From positions 1 through 49,416 of the forward strand of contig JAEEML010000004.1 of the NCBI GenBank assembly GCA_016283195.1: a stretch of DNA of 49,416 nt. The letters are read 5' to 3'. This DNA comes from Deltaproteobacteria bacterium (GTDB lineage: Bacteria; JAEEML01). Each line of letters begins with the position of its first letter. Within the stretch, counting starts at the first letter, position 1. The position numbers were made by a program, and so were the translations under genes. The notes under the pieces were generated by a model. It ran no database searches, was not told the origin of the DNA, and saw only the letters and a list, made by a program, of their open reading frames with translations. Below are positions 18,585 through 27,822 of the stretch, one piece after another.

Positions 18585-19349
18585 ATGTTTAGCTCGAATA
18601 GTCTTAAATACCCAGTAATTATGGGTATTTTAAATATTACGCCCGATAGTTTTTCCGATGGCGGCCTTTATATGGATGTGCCGGCGGCTTTGGCCCAAAT
18701 TTCCGCTATGCTTGAGGCCGGGGCTACTATTATAGATATCGGTGCCGAAAGCAGCCGCCCGGGGGCCGAAACTATTAGCGCCGCCGAAGAGGAGCGGCGT
18801 CTCCTGCCCCTTTTGGAAGCGTTGCCCCAAAAGCGGAATTACCTTATTTCCATAGATACTTATAAAGTAGAAACAGCGCGCCAGGCTCTGCGACTCGGAG
18901 CAGATATTATCAATGATATTCATGGGATAGATGTAAATAAAGATATGGCAAAGACCATTTCCGCCCATGGAGCCGGCTGGGTTATTATGGATTATAAGCC
19001 CCTGATTAATCTTTTAGAGGCTGTGGAACGCATGCGGGCAGCCGTTAAAAAAGCTTTGGCTCTGGGGCTCAAAAAAGAGCAGATTATTATAGATTTTGGC
19101 CTGGGTTTTCACAAAAACTCCGCTGATAATCTGGCTTTAACAGGCGCTATTCCGCTCTATAAAAAACTTGCTTTGCCCATTTTATATGGCCCATCGCGCA
19201 AGCGCTTTTTGGGTGAGCTCAGCGGCGAAAGCACGCCGACCGGGCGCGATGAGGCCACAGCGGCTGTTTGTGCTCTGGCCTGCGCTTTGGGTGCCGATAT
19301 CTTTAGAGTACACAATGTGCCTAAAGTAAAAGCGGCCTTATGTAATTAA
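18585..19349 (+). CDS. folP: Dihydropteroate synthase
   Basis: FolP condenses 6-hydroxymethyl-7,8-dihydropterin pyrophosphate with p-aminobenzoate to give dihydropteroate, the sulfonamide-sensitive step of folate synthesis. The 254-residue protein shows 'IMGILNITPDSFSDGG' at residues 12-27, 'IIDIGAESSRPGA', 'ISIDTYK', 'IINDIHG', 'IIIDFGLGFHK' and 'GPSRKRFLGE', all diagnostic. It is a little shorter than the usual 265-280 residues but complete. It begins 4 bp after the CHAT gene. The pairing with the protease is probably only positional. Confidence 0.97.
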   Translation: MFSSNSLKYPVIMGILNITPDSFSDGGLYMDVPAALAQISAMLEAGATIIDIGAESSRPGAETISAAEEERRLLPLLEALPQKRNYLISIDTYKVETARQALRLGADIINDIHGIDVNKDMAKTISAHGAGWVIMDYKPLINLLEAVERMRAAVKKALALGLKKEQIIIDFGLGFHKNSADNLALTGAIPLYKKLALPILYGPSRKRFLGELSGESTPTGRDEATAAVCALACALGADIFRVHNVPKVKAALCN

Positions 19350-19426
19350 ATACTTGCCAATAACCGGCCGACTGACAAAAATACAGCTTGCCGATTGCTT
19401 AGGCAAAAAGCTCAAGGAGTAAATTA

Positions 19427-20632
19427 ATGGCTTTTAAAAAACTTAATTCTTCCAAATACATGGGCGAATTATTAAAAAATTATTTTGCCAGCCTTTTTCT
19501 TGATGACGGGCGGCCTGTCGCCTGGTGTAGCAGCGTGGGGCCGGTGGAATTGCTGCGCGCTATGGGGTTTAAAGTCTTTTTCCCGGAAAACCACGCTGCT
19601 ATGATTGGCTCCTCCAAAACGGCCCATGAACATATTCCGAGCTGTGTGGCTAAAGGCTATGCGCCGGAAATTTGCAGCTATTTAACATCCGATATCGGCT
19701 CTTTTTTAGATGGCTTTTGCGCTCTTGAAAAAGCTTTTGGTTATAAAGAATTACCGCGCCCAAGTGTTATAGTTTACCAAACTAATCAATGCCTTGATGT
19801 AGCGGAATGGTTTAAATGGTACGGCCGCTATTATAAAGTGCCGGTCTTTGGTGTTGATAGCTTTAGGCAACTTATGAGCGTTGACGAGAGCGCAATAGGC
19901 GCTATTGTGCATCAGCTCAAAAATCTGGCGGATAATTTAGCCCCCATAGCCGGAAAATCCCTTAATATGGCGGCCTTAAAAGAGAGTGTGGCTATTTCTA
20001 AAGAGGGCAGTATTTTTTGGCAAAAAGTGCTTAACGCGGCAGCCGCCCATCCGGCGCCTTTAACCTTTTTTGATGCCATCACGCAAATGGCGCCGGCAGT
20101 GGTTATGCGCGGCACCAAAGAGGGAGCGGATTATTATAAAACCCTCTTAAGTGAGCTTGATGAGCGCGTAAAAAGCGGAGTGGCCGCTATAGACGGCGAA
20201 AAAGTGCGCCTCTACTGGGACGGTATGCCCATTTGGCCCAAAACGCGCCTTTTAGCCGATTTTTTTGCCGAGCGCGGCGTAAATATTGTGGCTTCAACTT
20301 ATGCTAATTCCTGGATTTTTTCTGCTTTGGATCCGGAAAAACCTTTGGAGTCTATGGCTAGAGCTTCCTTGGAGCTCTTTATCGATCGCGATGAAGAATA
20401 TAAGAGCGCCTATATCAGCCGCATGGTTGATTTTTTTGGCGCCCAGGGGATTATCTTTCACGATTGCCGCACCTGTCCCAATAATTCCAATAATCGTTAC
20501 GGCCTGGCTGAGAGGATGAAAAACAAAAAAATTCCCACAGTTACCATTCAGGGAGATATGAATAATTCGCTGCTCTTTAACGAAAACCAGACAGTAACCA
20601 TTTTGGAAGCCTTTTTGGAAAATATAACATAA
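19427..20632 (+). CDS. 2-hydroxyacyl-CoA dehydratase-family Fe-S protein (HgdB/BcrC/YjiM type)
   Basis: This 401-residue protein matches the HgdB/BcrC family, whose members bind Fe-S clusters through conserved cysteines and receive electrons from an ATP-dependent activase. Visible family features are 'VAWCSSVGPVELLRAMGFKV' near the N-terminus, 'CVAKGYAPEICSYLTSDIGS', 'RLYWDGMPIWPK' in the second domain and 'HDCRTCPNNSNNRYG' near the C-terminus. About seven cysteines could serve as ligands. Only one subunit gene is present, although classical dehydratases use two (HgdA and HgdB). A matching activase is encoded at 26618-27385. A single-subunit relative, the double-cubane cluster protein (DCCP), is a real alternative. 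Ribosome-binding site 'caaggag'. lon follows 25 bp downstream. Confidence 0.85.
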   Translation: MAFKKLNSSKYMGELLKNYFASLFLDDGRPVAWCSSVGPVELLRAMGFKVFFPENHAAMIGSSKTAHEHIPSCVAKGYAPEICSYLTSDIGSFLDGFCALEKAFGYKELPRPSVIVYQTNQCLDVAEWFKWYGRYYKVPVFGVDSFRQLMSVDESAIGAIVHQLKNLADNLAPIAGKSLNMAALKESVAISKEGSIFWQKVLNAAAAHPAPLTFFDAITQMAPAVVMRGTKEGADYYKTLLSELDERVKSGVAAIDGEKVRLYWDGMPIWPKTRLLADFFAERGVNIVASTYANSWIFSALDPEKPLESMARASLELFIDRDEEYKSAYISRMVDFFGAQGIIFHDCRTCPNNSNNRYGLAERMKNKKIPTVTIQGDMNNSLLFNENQTVTILEAFLENIT

Positions 20633-20657
20633 AACATAAAGATAAAAGGCGCCGCTC

Positions 20658-23018
20658 ATGTTGGATGAATTTGCCGAAATCACTACCCCGAAAGCAGAAG
20701 AAATACCGGAAAAACTCCCGCTGCTGGCCGTTAGAGATTTGGTGGTTTTTCCGCTTATGATTGTGCCGCTCCAGGTGACGCGGGCTTTTTCGGCCCGAGC
20801 TATCCGCGAGGCTATGGCCGGCAATCGCCTCATTATGGTGGTAGCGCAAAAGGAAGCTCAGGAAAATGAGCCGGCGGCCGAAGAGCTTTATCATACAGGC
20901 ACAATATGCGTAATTATGCGCCTTAAAGAGCAGGATGAAGCCAGCGCCCAGGTGCTTTTGCAAGGCCTTTTAAAAGCAAAAATAAATGATATCAGTGAGT
21001 TAAACGGCCATTATCAGGCGGCTGTCGAACTTTTGCCGGAGGAAGAAAGAGGCCCGGAAAATTTGCAGGAAGAGGCGCTTTTAAGGGCGATACATGAAAA
21101 TATGCACACCTTTGCGGCCCTTAAGCCCAAGCTGATTGGCGCCGATATTATGCCGGTGATAGATACTTTAAGCGATGCCGGTAAATTAGCCGATTTAGTA
21201 GCCGCCTATTTAGGGCTCAATGTGGCTCAGGCCGAGGAGCTTTTAAGAACTGCCGATTCTTGGAGGCGTCTATTAAAGGTTAATGAGCTCTTAAGCCGCG
21301 AAATAGCTGTGCTCTCTTTGCAAAACGAGATGCAACATCAGATAAATGCCGAGCTGAAGTCCAGTAGGCGCCAATATATTTTGGAGCAGGAGCTGGAGCG
21401 TATTAAAGAAGAACTCGGGCAAAAAGATTTGGATGCCGCCGGTGAGCTTAGGGAGCGCCTGAATAATATGGACCTCCCGGACGAAGTGCAACGGGATGCC
21501 GAAAAAGAGCTTAAATTACTTGCCAAGATGAATGCCGCCTCGGCGGAATATAGTGTAATATATAATTATATAAACACTTTGATTGATTATCCCTGGTTTA
21601 TTACCAGCTGCGATAATTTAGATATCCCCCATGCCAGGAAGGTTTTAAACAGCCGCCATGCCTATTTGGAAGCGGCCAAAGAGCGCATTTTGGAATATTT
21701 GGCCGTGCGCAGCTTAAAAGGGCAAAAAGCGGGAGCTATTCTTTGCTTTGTCGGCCCGCCGGGTGTGGGCAAGACCTCTTTAGGTTATGCCATAGGGGCA
21801 GCTCTCATGCGCAAAGTGGTGCGCATTGCTCTGGGTGGCGTTAGTGACGAAGCCGAAATAAGAGGCCATAGGCGCACCTATGTGGGAGCTATGCCCGGGC
21901 GCATTGTTGAAGCAATGATGCAGGCCGGCACCTCAAATCCCTTAATTATTCTCGATGAGATCGATAAACTGGCCATAGGTTCGGCCGGCAACCCGGCGGC
22001 CGCCCTTTTGGAAGTACTTGACAGCGAGCAGAATAAGGCTTTTCGCGACCACTATTTTAATGTGCCGGTGGATCTTAGTTCCGTAATTTTTGTGGCCACA
22101 GCCAATCAGCTGGATACCTTGCCGCCGGCCTTGCGCGATCGGTTGGAAATTGTGGAATTTTCCGGTTATAGCCTGCCGGAAAAGGTGGAAATAGCCCGGC
22201 GCTTTATTGTGCCGGAAGCTTTAAAAGAAAGCGGCCTTTCCCCCAAAGATTTGCTCTTTTCACCGGCCATTTTGCGCCTTATTATCAGCAATTATACCAA
22301 AGAGGCAGGTTGCCGCTCTTTGAAAAGAAAAATCAGTGCCATTTGCCGTAAACAAGCGCTTTTTCTGGCCGAAGAAAAGCATCCCATAAAGCGCCTTTCC
22401 GCAGCCGGACTCACCTCTCTTTTGGGGCCGGCTCCTTTTGCCGCCGATGAGCGGGAAATGCATAGCCAAATCGGCGTAATTAAAGCTCTCGCCTGGACGC
22501 CGGCCGGCGGTGAAATTCTCTATATCGAAGCAGCGGCTATGGCGGGCAAAAGCGGCCTTATTTTAACCGGCCAGCTTGGCAATATTATGAAAGAGAGCGC
22601 ACAAATTGCCCTTACTTTTGTGTGCAGCCACGCCGCTGAGCTCTCTATTGCCCCCGATTTTTTTGAAAAGCACGAGATTCATATTCATGTGCCGGCGGCA
22701 GCTATGCCCAAAGACGGCCCCAGTGCCGGTTTGGCTATGGCTATTTGCCTGGCCTCTTTGGCCGCCGGGCGCCCGGTGAGTGCGAATTTGGCGGTGACCG
22801 GTGAAATATCCCTGCGCGGTCGCATTTTGCCTGTCGGCGGCATAAAGGAAAAAATTCTGGCTGCCAGGCGCGCGCAAATAAAGAAAGTGCTCTATCCGGC
22901 GCCAAATAACAGCGATATTAAGAAGATATTTGCTTTTGAGCGCCGCCCGGCCGGGCTTTTTGCCGTAGATGATTTGCTTAAAGCTATAGGAATGGCTTTT
23001 GAAGATATAAGTGAATGA
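20658..23018 (+). CDS. lon: ATP-dependent protease Lon
   Basis: Lon is the cytoplasmic homohexameric protease that removes misfolded and short-lived regulatory proteins. The 786-residue product has the N-terminal LAN domain ('LLAVRDLVVFPLMIVPL'), a coiled-coil segment, an AAA+ core with Walker A 'GPPGVGKTS' and Walker B 'IILDEIDK', and a C-terminal S16 peptidase domain. Its Ser is in 'KDGPSAG' (S689) and Lys in 'GGIKEKIL' (K732). The 43-residue Ser-Lys spacing equals that of E. coli Lon (S679/K722). Length is normal. The stop lies 2 bp from the stop of the converging gene at 23021. Confidence 0.97.
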   Translation: MLDEFAEITTPKAEEIPEKLPLLAVRDLVVFPLMIVPLQVTRAFSARAIREAMAGNRLIMVVAQKEAQENEPAAEELYHTGTICVIMRLKEQDEASAQVLLQGLLKAKINDISELNGHYQAAVELLPEEERGPENLQEEALLRAIHENMHTFAALKPKLIGADIMPVIDTLSDAGKLADLVAAYLGLNVAQAEELLRTADSWRRLLKVNELLSREIAVLSLQNEMQHQINAELKSSRRQYILEQELERIKEELGQKDLDAAGELRERLNNMDLPDEVQRDAEKELKLLAKMNAASAEYSVIYNYINTLIDYPWFITSCDNLDIPHARKVLNSRHAYLEAAKERILEYLAVRSLKGQKAGAILCFVGPPGVGKTSLGYAIGAALMRKVVRIALGGVSDEAEIRGHRRTYVGAMPGRIVEAMMQAGTSNPLIILDEIDKLAIGSAGNPAAALLEVLDSEQNKAFRDHYFNVPVDLSSVIFVATANQLDTLPPALRDRLEIVEFSGYSLPEKVEIARRFIVPEALKESGLSPKDLLFSPAILRLIISNYTKEAGCRSLKRKISAICRKQALFLAEEKHPIKRLSAAGLTSLLGPAPFAADEREMHSQIGVIKALAWTPAGGEILYIEAAAMAGKSGLILTGQLGNIMKESAQIALTFVCSHAAELSIAPDFFEKHEIHIHVPAAAMPKDGPSAGLAMAICLASLAAGRPVSANLAVTGEISLRGRILPVGGIKEKILAARRAQIKKVLYPAPNNSDIKKIFAFERRPAGLFAVDDLLKAIGMAFEDISE

Positions 23019-23020
23019 AA

Positions 23021-24184
23021 TTACCAGCAAATCTTGCCAGCGGGGAAGTCGGCCGGCAAGGTGTATTTGGCTTTGTTTATAATGACACCTTCAGCTGGGT
23101 CTATACAATCTGCAGATGCACTTAAAGGTGTACAATCTTCCTTGGTATTGCATTTTTTGAAACGCATACAATAGCCATTGAGATCATCATTATTATTGGT
23201 TGCGCCATCTTTATGGAAATAGCCACAGGCCCTTATAGTGCCTTCAGGAATATCTTGGCAGTTTATATCTGTTGAACCGGGAGCGCAGAGGCAAGTGGCA
23301 TTTTCTTCGCATAACACTCGGCACGTACCGTGCACGCGATCAAGGCTGTCATAACCGGCGTAATATTGCCCGGCATCAGTGTCTTCTATAGCGCCATCGA
23401 AGAATATGTCATCGAGAAGACATATAGCGTCGGTATTTTGGTCATCGCTACAGGCAATAAGATTGCCATCACAGTAGCTGCCTTCAGTACGCGGTTTGGC
23501 AACAGCGCACATTCCGATACCGTCCACACCGGCTACAGGGACGCAACTCATGGTTTCTTTGTTTATTCCCCAAAAAGCGAAATCAAACATTGATGCGGTT
23601 TGGGTATCGGTACTGAGATCGGTTGGAGCAGGGCAAGTATTCTCTTGAGCGCTGGTATTACATACTGGAATACAAAAACCCATCATCTTGAGTGGATCAT
23701 CTGCGCCGGCATCGTTAAAGAAGTATTTGGCATACCAAACGGAACCTTTGTCTAGGCGGTTATCGTACCCTTCGGTACAAATGGCACCTTCTCCGCATTG
23801 CATAGGCAAGCCATCGGCTACACAAAAGGCGTAATTGGGTATTGGATCCACACAAACGCCGGCGAATTCATAGGTTTTTGTCTCTTTAGCCTTGCCGCAG
23901 AGCATACCATCCGGACAGTCGGCAGATACTGTACAATTTTGCATACATAATGCAATTCCGTAGGCTTCAATTTCGGTGCATGTCAAACCATCTTTGCAAG
24001 GATTTTTCATGCTGGGGGTACACTCGGCGCCAAACTCGAGTTTAGTGGTTGTTGTTTGATCGGGCGGCACATAGCCCGGATCCTTCTGTGTTGGCTGTTT
24101 GTTGTTCTCGTTAGGTTTGTCACCACACGCGGCGCTACCCAGTAACAACGCTGCTCCTAGTGCTAAATAAACTAGCTTTTTCAT
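23021..24184 (-). CDS. Cys-rich secreted lipoprotein
   Basis: The 387-residue product starts with MKKLVYLALGAALLLGSAAC, a textbook lipoprotein signal (lipobox SAAC), after a strong 'aggagg' ribosome-binding site. The mature part carries about 26 cysteines in spaced pairs such as 'CKDGLTCTEIEAYGIALCMQ' and 'CPDGMLCGKAKE', again the modular disulfide style of the 5950-8421 protein but with longer inter-Cys segments. No enzymatic motif is visible. It probably lies on the cell surface or outer-membrane inner leaflet. Its own promoter seems to lie at 24250-24278, since it faces away from the AI-2E gene. I cannot assign a function. Confidence 0.8.
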   Translation of the reverse strand: MKKLVYLALGAALLLGSAACGDKPNENNKQPTQKDPGYVPPDQTTTTKLEFGAECTPSMKNPCKDGLTCTEIEAYGIALCMQNCTVSADCPDGMLCGKAKETKTYEFAGVCVDPIPNYAFCVADGLPMQCGEGAICTEGYDNRLDKGSVWYAKYFFNDAGADDPLKMMGFCIPVCNTSAQENTCPAPTDLSTDTQTASMFDFAFWGINKETMSCVPVAGVDGIGMCAVAKPRTEGSYCDGNLIACSDDQNTDAICLLDDIFFDGAIEDTDAGQYYAGYDSLDRVHGTCRVLCEENATCLCAPGSTDINCQDIPEGTIRACGYFHKDGATNNNDDLNGYCMRFKKCNTKEDCTPLSASADCIDPAEGVIINKAKYTLPADFPAGKICW

Positions 24185-24249
24185 TGTATCCTCCTACAAA
24201 TACATCCCACTTAAGGGGTAACGGGCGACATGCCCGCACTAGATCTTTA

Positions 24250-24278
24250 ATTTAATGACATATTGCGGTTGTATGCAA
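24250..24278 (-). promoter_or_regulatory. Candidate promoter of the Cys-rich lipoprotein gene
   Basis: On the minus strand TTGCAT (24273-24278) is followed after 17 bp by TTAAAT (24250-24255), about 65 bp before the start codon. The leader holds a small hairpin, CGGGC/GCCCG (24222-24226 with 24232-24236). Confidence 0.4.
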
Positions 24279-24366
24279 TAAAAATATTTGTTGCTATTGC
24301 AAAATTTTATAGAAATTCCGTTTTTTTTATTATATAGTGCAACTTTGTTTTTTTGACGGAGCCGTT

Positions 24367-25482
24367 ATGCCCAAATTAACACCTCTTATTCATTGGCTCA
24401 CCCCAACGCGACTTGTTTTAACGATTTTAGCTGTGATTTTTCTTGGGGCTTTATATTATTTGCGTTTTACACTTCTCCCTTTTTGGCTGGCTCTCTTTGC
24501 TGCTTATGCGCTCTCACCGCTTATAGATAAATGGCAAAAAAAGGTAGGCCGCGGCGGCGCTATAGCTATTTTAATGGGCATGGTACTCATTTTCTGTACT
24601 TTGCTTTTGCTTTACCTCATCCCGGCTATCAGCGGTGAAATAGCTCTGCTCCGCACCCGCATGCCGACTTATTTTGCCGCTCTTAAACAATTTAATCAGG
24701 GCACCATTAATACTTGGTTTGAAAACACTTTGCACATGAGCACGCCTTTTTCTTTCAGCGCTATTGAAAGTATGCTGGAAGGGCAGATGGAAGCTGTGCT
24801 GGCCAAAGTGGCAGCTCTAGTCAACGGCGGCCTGCGCTCGGCTATCGCCGGCACTGTGGGCGCGGTGCAGCTTTTGCTCGATGTATTTCTCTTTTTCTTC
24901 TTTTTAACGGCGCTTCTGGCCGACTTTCCCAAAGTAAAACGCCTGGTTATGGAGTGTGTCCCACCGCGCTACCGGGAGAAAACAGCCGCCTGGGGCGGTA
25001 TGGCCAATGAGACGCTTTCGCACTTCTTTCGCGGGCAATTTACCGTGGCTTTTATTTTAGCCGCTTGTTACAGCCTGGGGCTTTCGCTTTTAGGTGTAGA
25101 TATGGCTATCTTTTTGGGGCTTATGTCCGGTCTCCTCTTTTTAGTGCCGTATGTGGGGCTGGCTATTGCTGTATCCTCTTCTCTGGCTCTCGCGTTTTTA
25201 AATTTTTCCGGCTTTGGGCAAATACTCGGCATTGTCCTGCTTTATGCCATTATGCCGCTTATTGAGACGCTTGTTTTAACCCCGCGCATTACCGGCTCCA
25301 AGCTGGTTCTTTCACCGGCTATGGTGATTTTATCTATTCTCATTTTTAGCGGTCTTTTTGGTTTTATCGGCCTTATTTTTGCTCTCCCCGCTGCCGCACT
25401 TCTCAAAATTGTGGTGCAGGAACTCTTTGTTAAATACAAAAATTCCGGCTATTATCTCGGAGAAGAGCAATCTGCCTCCTAA
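24367..25482 (+). CDS. AI-2E/PerM-family membrane transporter
   Basis: An in-frame GTG at 24337 is possible, but the ATG at 24367 follows 'gacgga' at the right distance and is preferred. The 371-residue protein has the family layout: two N-terminal helices ('LTILAVIFLGALYYLRFTLL', 'LLPFWLALFAAYALSPLIDK'), a membrane-proximal segment 'ISGEIALLRTRMP', then five or six C-terminal helices with 'LSLLGVDMAIFLGLMSGLLF' and 'IETLVLTPRITGSKLVLSP'. The family includes a reported autoinducer-2 exporter and Na+/H+ antiporters, so the substrate cannot be stated. It heads a four-gene run: 17 bp to the glycosyltransferase, then two 4-bp overlaps. Confidence 0.88.
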   Translation: MPKLTPLIHWLTPTRLVLTILAVIFLGALYYLRFTLLPFWLALFAAYALSPLIDKWQKKVGRGGAIAILMGMVLIFCTLLLLYLIPAISGEIALLRTRMPTYFAALKQFNQGTINTWFENTLHMSTPFSFSAIESMLEGQMEAVLAKVAALVNGGLRSAIAGTVGAVQLLLDVFLFFFFLTALLADFPKVKRLVMECVPPRYREKTAAWGGMANETLSHFFRGQFTVAFILAACYSLGLSLLGVDMAIFLGLMSGLLFLVPYVGLAIAVSSSLALAFLNFSGFGQILGIVLLYAIMPLIETLVLTPRITGSKLVLSPAMVILSILIFSGLFGFIGLIFALPAAALLKIVVQELFVKYKNSGYYLGEEQSAS

Positions 25483-25499
25483 AACCTACGAGGTAAAAA

Positions 25500-26621
25500 A
25501 TGCACATCCTATTTTTAAATCTGGAATTTCCCCCCATCGGACAGGGGGCTGCGGCTCGTCATTATGCCTTTATTAAGGCGCTGGCCAAAGAATACGGGGT
25601 GACGGGCACTCTTATAACTTCAAGCTACGATCGGCAGGATCATATTGAAGAGGCGGCGCCCGGGGTTAAAATGATTCGCCTTAATGTGGGAAAGAAAAAG
25701 CCCTATTTTTGGACAGCCGACGAGGTGGCTCGCTATCTTGTGCGCGCTCCTCTCGCCATCAAAGAGGCGCTCCGCCGGGAACATTTTGATATTTGCCACA
25801 GCTTTTTTGGCTTTCCCTGCGGCCTTTTGGCCTGGCGTATTCGTAAAGAATTGCCCTATATAATCTTTTTAACCGGAGTGGATGTGCCGGGGGAGGGAAC
25901 GCGCCTCTCCAAATTGCAGCCCTTTTTGCTGCCGGTTTACAAAAGAGTTTGGGGAAAAGCCGGGGCTCTGGTGGCTAATAGCGCCGATTTAAAGGAGCGG
26001 GCGCTTAAAGCCTTTCCCGATATGGATATTAAAGTTATTCATAACGGCGTGGATACCGCCATCTTTTCGCCGGCCGAGAAAATAGCCGCCGGCCAGAAGC
26101 TCCTCACAGTGGCCCGGTTGCAAAAGCATAAAAATATCCACCTGATTATTGAGGCTTTAGCCGGGCTTAAAAGTAAATATCCGGAAATCTCCTTTAAAGT
26201 AGTGGGCGACGGCCCGGAGAGCGCTAATCTTAAAGAGTTGATTTCTAAAAATAATCTGGAATCTTCAGTGGAACTTCTCGGCTATAAACAGCGCAGCGAA
26301 ATGCCGGATATATATAGAGCGGCTAATTGTTTTTTACTGCCTTCAGCCTGGGAAGGTATGTCTAACGGCCTCCTGGAAGCTATGGCCAGCGGGCTCCCGG
26401 TGATAGTGAGCGATGTAGGCGGAGCACGGCAACTGGTAAAAGGTAACGGAGTTATTTTGCCGGAAATTAGCGCTGCGGCAATTGGGGATGCTCTTTGTGC
26501 GGTGTATGAGCACAAAGAAAAACCGGCAGAAATGGGGCAAAAGAGCCGGCAGATTGCCGAGACGCTGAGCAGTAAAAAGGCGGCAGAGAAAGTATATGAG
26601 CTTTCAGAGAAGGTCATATGA
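25500..26621 (+). CDS. GT4-family glycosyltransferase
   Basis: The 373-residue protein has the two-domain GT-B pattern of family GT4. The N-terminal part reads 'MHILFLNLEFPPIGQGAAAR'. The C-terminal part has 'LLTVARLQKHKNIHLIIEAL', 'FKVVGDGPE' and the donor-site E-x7-E segment 'SAWEGMSNGLLEAMASGLPV'. Such enzymes transfer a sugar from a nucleotide donor to a lipid or glycan acceptor with retention of configuration, typically in LPS or exopolysaccharide assembly. Donor and acceptor cannot be read here. Its stop overlaps the next start by 4 nt (ATGA), indicating translational coupling to the activase, an odd functional partner. Confidence 0.9.
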   Translation: MHILFLNLEFPPIGQGAAARHYAFIKALAKEYGVTGTLITSSYDRQDHIEEAAPGVKMIRLNVGKKKPYFWTADEVARYLVRAPLAIKEALRREHFDICHSFFGFPCGLLAWRIRKELPYIIFLTGVDVPGEGTRLSKLQPFLLPVYKRVWGKAGALVANSADLKERALKAFPDMDIKVIHNGVDTAIFSPAEKIAAGQKLLTVARLQKHKNIHLIIEALAGLKSKYPEISFKVVGDGPESANLKELISKNNLESSVELLGYKQRSEMPDIYRAANCFLLPSAWEGMSNGLLEAMASGLPVIVSDVGGARQLVKGNGVILPEISAAAIGDALCAVYEHKEKPAEMGQKSRQIAETLSSKKAAEKVYELSEKVI

Positions 26622-27385
26622 AATATTTTATGGGGATTGATATAGGTAGCAGCGCTGCCAAAGGAGTGCTAATAGATGAAACAGGGGCTATAGTAAGCCG
26701 CGCGCTTCTGCCGAGCGGCCTTAATTTTAAGGAAAGTGCCGAGCGCCTAAAAGCCGAGCTCATAGCCGGCTACCCGCCGGCAAAAGAGAGCCAAATATTT
26801 ATTTGCGCTACCGGGTATGGCCGTGCCCAGGCTGCCGCGCAAATGACCAAAACCGAAATTGCCTGCCATGCGCGGGCGGCCTGGGCTGAATTTCCGGCCG
26901 GCGGCACCGTGGTGGATATCGGCGGCCAGGATGCCAAGATAATCTCCTTGGGGCAAGACGGCAAAGTGCTTGATTTTAAAATGAATCGCTCCTGTGCCGC
27001 CGGCACTGGCTCATTTTTGGAAGAGCTTTCGCGCCGGGCCGGGCTGGATCTCGCCGCGCTGCCCCGCCTGGCCAGGGAGAGCCAAAATGATTTGCATTTA
27101 AACTCTTTTTGCACGGTATTTGCCGCATCGGAGCTCATCTCCCTGGCCAGGGAGGGGGCAAAAGTTCCCGATTTGGTAAAAGCCGCTTATAAAGCCGTGG
27201 TGGAGAGAGTGCGGGAACTTGCCCCCTTAAGGGCCCCGCTAATCTTTTCCGGCGGCGTCATCTTTTATCATCCTATGATAGGTGAGCTCTTAGCCGCCGG
27301 AAAAGATTACACTATTCTAAAAGATGCCCAATTTTGCGGGGCCCTCGGGGCAGCGCTCTTTGCACGCAGCGGGCAAAACCTATGA
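26618..27385 (+). CDS. ATP-dependent activase of 2-hydroxyacyl-CoA dehydratase-type enzymes (HgdC/YjiL family)
   Basis: This 255-residue ASKHA-fold ATPase shows phosphate loop 1 'GIDIGSSAAKGVLID', 'ATGYGR', loop 2 'VVDIGGQDAKII', and the two cysteines that hold the intersubunit [4Fe-4S] cluster of the homodimer. These are C126 in 'NRSCAAGTGSF' and C165 in 'NSFCTVFAASE', almost the numbering known for HgdC (127 and 166). It uses ATP hydrolysis to fire a low-potential electron into a partner such as the protein at 19427-20632. The length of 255 equals that of E. coli YjiL. It overlaps both neighbours by 4 nt, so it lies inside the AI-2E/glycosyltransferase operon and not beside its likely partner. 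Confidence 0.92.
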   Translation: MKYFMGIDIGSSAAKGVLIDETGAIVSRALLPSGLNFKESAERLKAELIAGYPPAKESQIFICATGYGRAQAAAQMTKTEIACHARAAWAEFPAGGTVVDIGGQDAKIISLGQDGKVLDFKMNRSCAAGTGSFLEELSRRAGLDLAALPRLARESQNDLHLNSFCTVFAASELISLAREGAKVPDLVKAAYKAVVERVRELAPLRAPLIFSGGVIFYHPMIGELLAAGKDYTILKDAQFCGALGAALFARSGQNL

Positions 27386-27822
27386 CTATTTTTGCCGCTA
27401 AGAAGTGGCTCATTTTGTTAGGTGTAGGCGCTATCGACTTTGTTCTGGCTATAGTGCTTATGTTTTGCCTAAATGATTATAGCGGCTTATTACTATTTGT
27501 TTTTATTGTGGAAATTGTGGTGGCACTCGTCTTTGGCATTATTTTGCTGAACCGCTACGCTAAAGATTTTGTAGCCTATTATTTTGCGATAAAAAAAGGC
27601 GAAAATGTCACTTTTGCTGCGAGCGTAAAGGCACTTCTTTTTCTTTTGGGCTATTTTTTGGCTATGCCCGGCCCGCTCTCTTTTCTTTTGGGGCTGATTC
27701 TGCTGCTACCGCCTACGCGGGCCCAAATTGCCCGTTTTTTAACCGCACGTTACACCAGGGCCGAAGCGGTGATTATTGATGTCGCTTTAGGCGGTGATAG
27801 TGAGGAAGGAGAGCTCAAATGA
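27382..27822 (+). CDS. fxsA: FxsA-family membrane protein
   Basis: The start is set at the ATG 27382, which overlaps the activase stop (ATGA); an upstream in-frame start at 27334 would lie deep inside the activase gene. The 146-residue protein has three or four hydrophobic helices and the family signature 'ALLFLLGYFLAMPGPLSFLLG' followed by 'LILLLPPTRAQIARFL'. FxsA overexpression relieves F-plasmid exclusion of phage T7 in E. coli; the native role of the family is not known. The last 36 bp overlap the converging histidine kinase gene. Confidence 0.8.
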   Translation: MTIFAAKKWLILLGVGAIDFVLAIVLMFCLNDYSGLLLFVFIVEIVVALVFGIILLNRYAKDFVAYYFAIKKGENVTFAASVKALLFLLGYFLAMPGPLSFLLGLILLLPPTRAQIARFLTARYTRAEAVIIDVALGGDSEEGELK

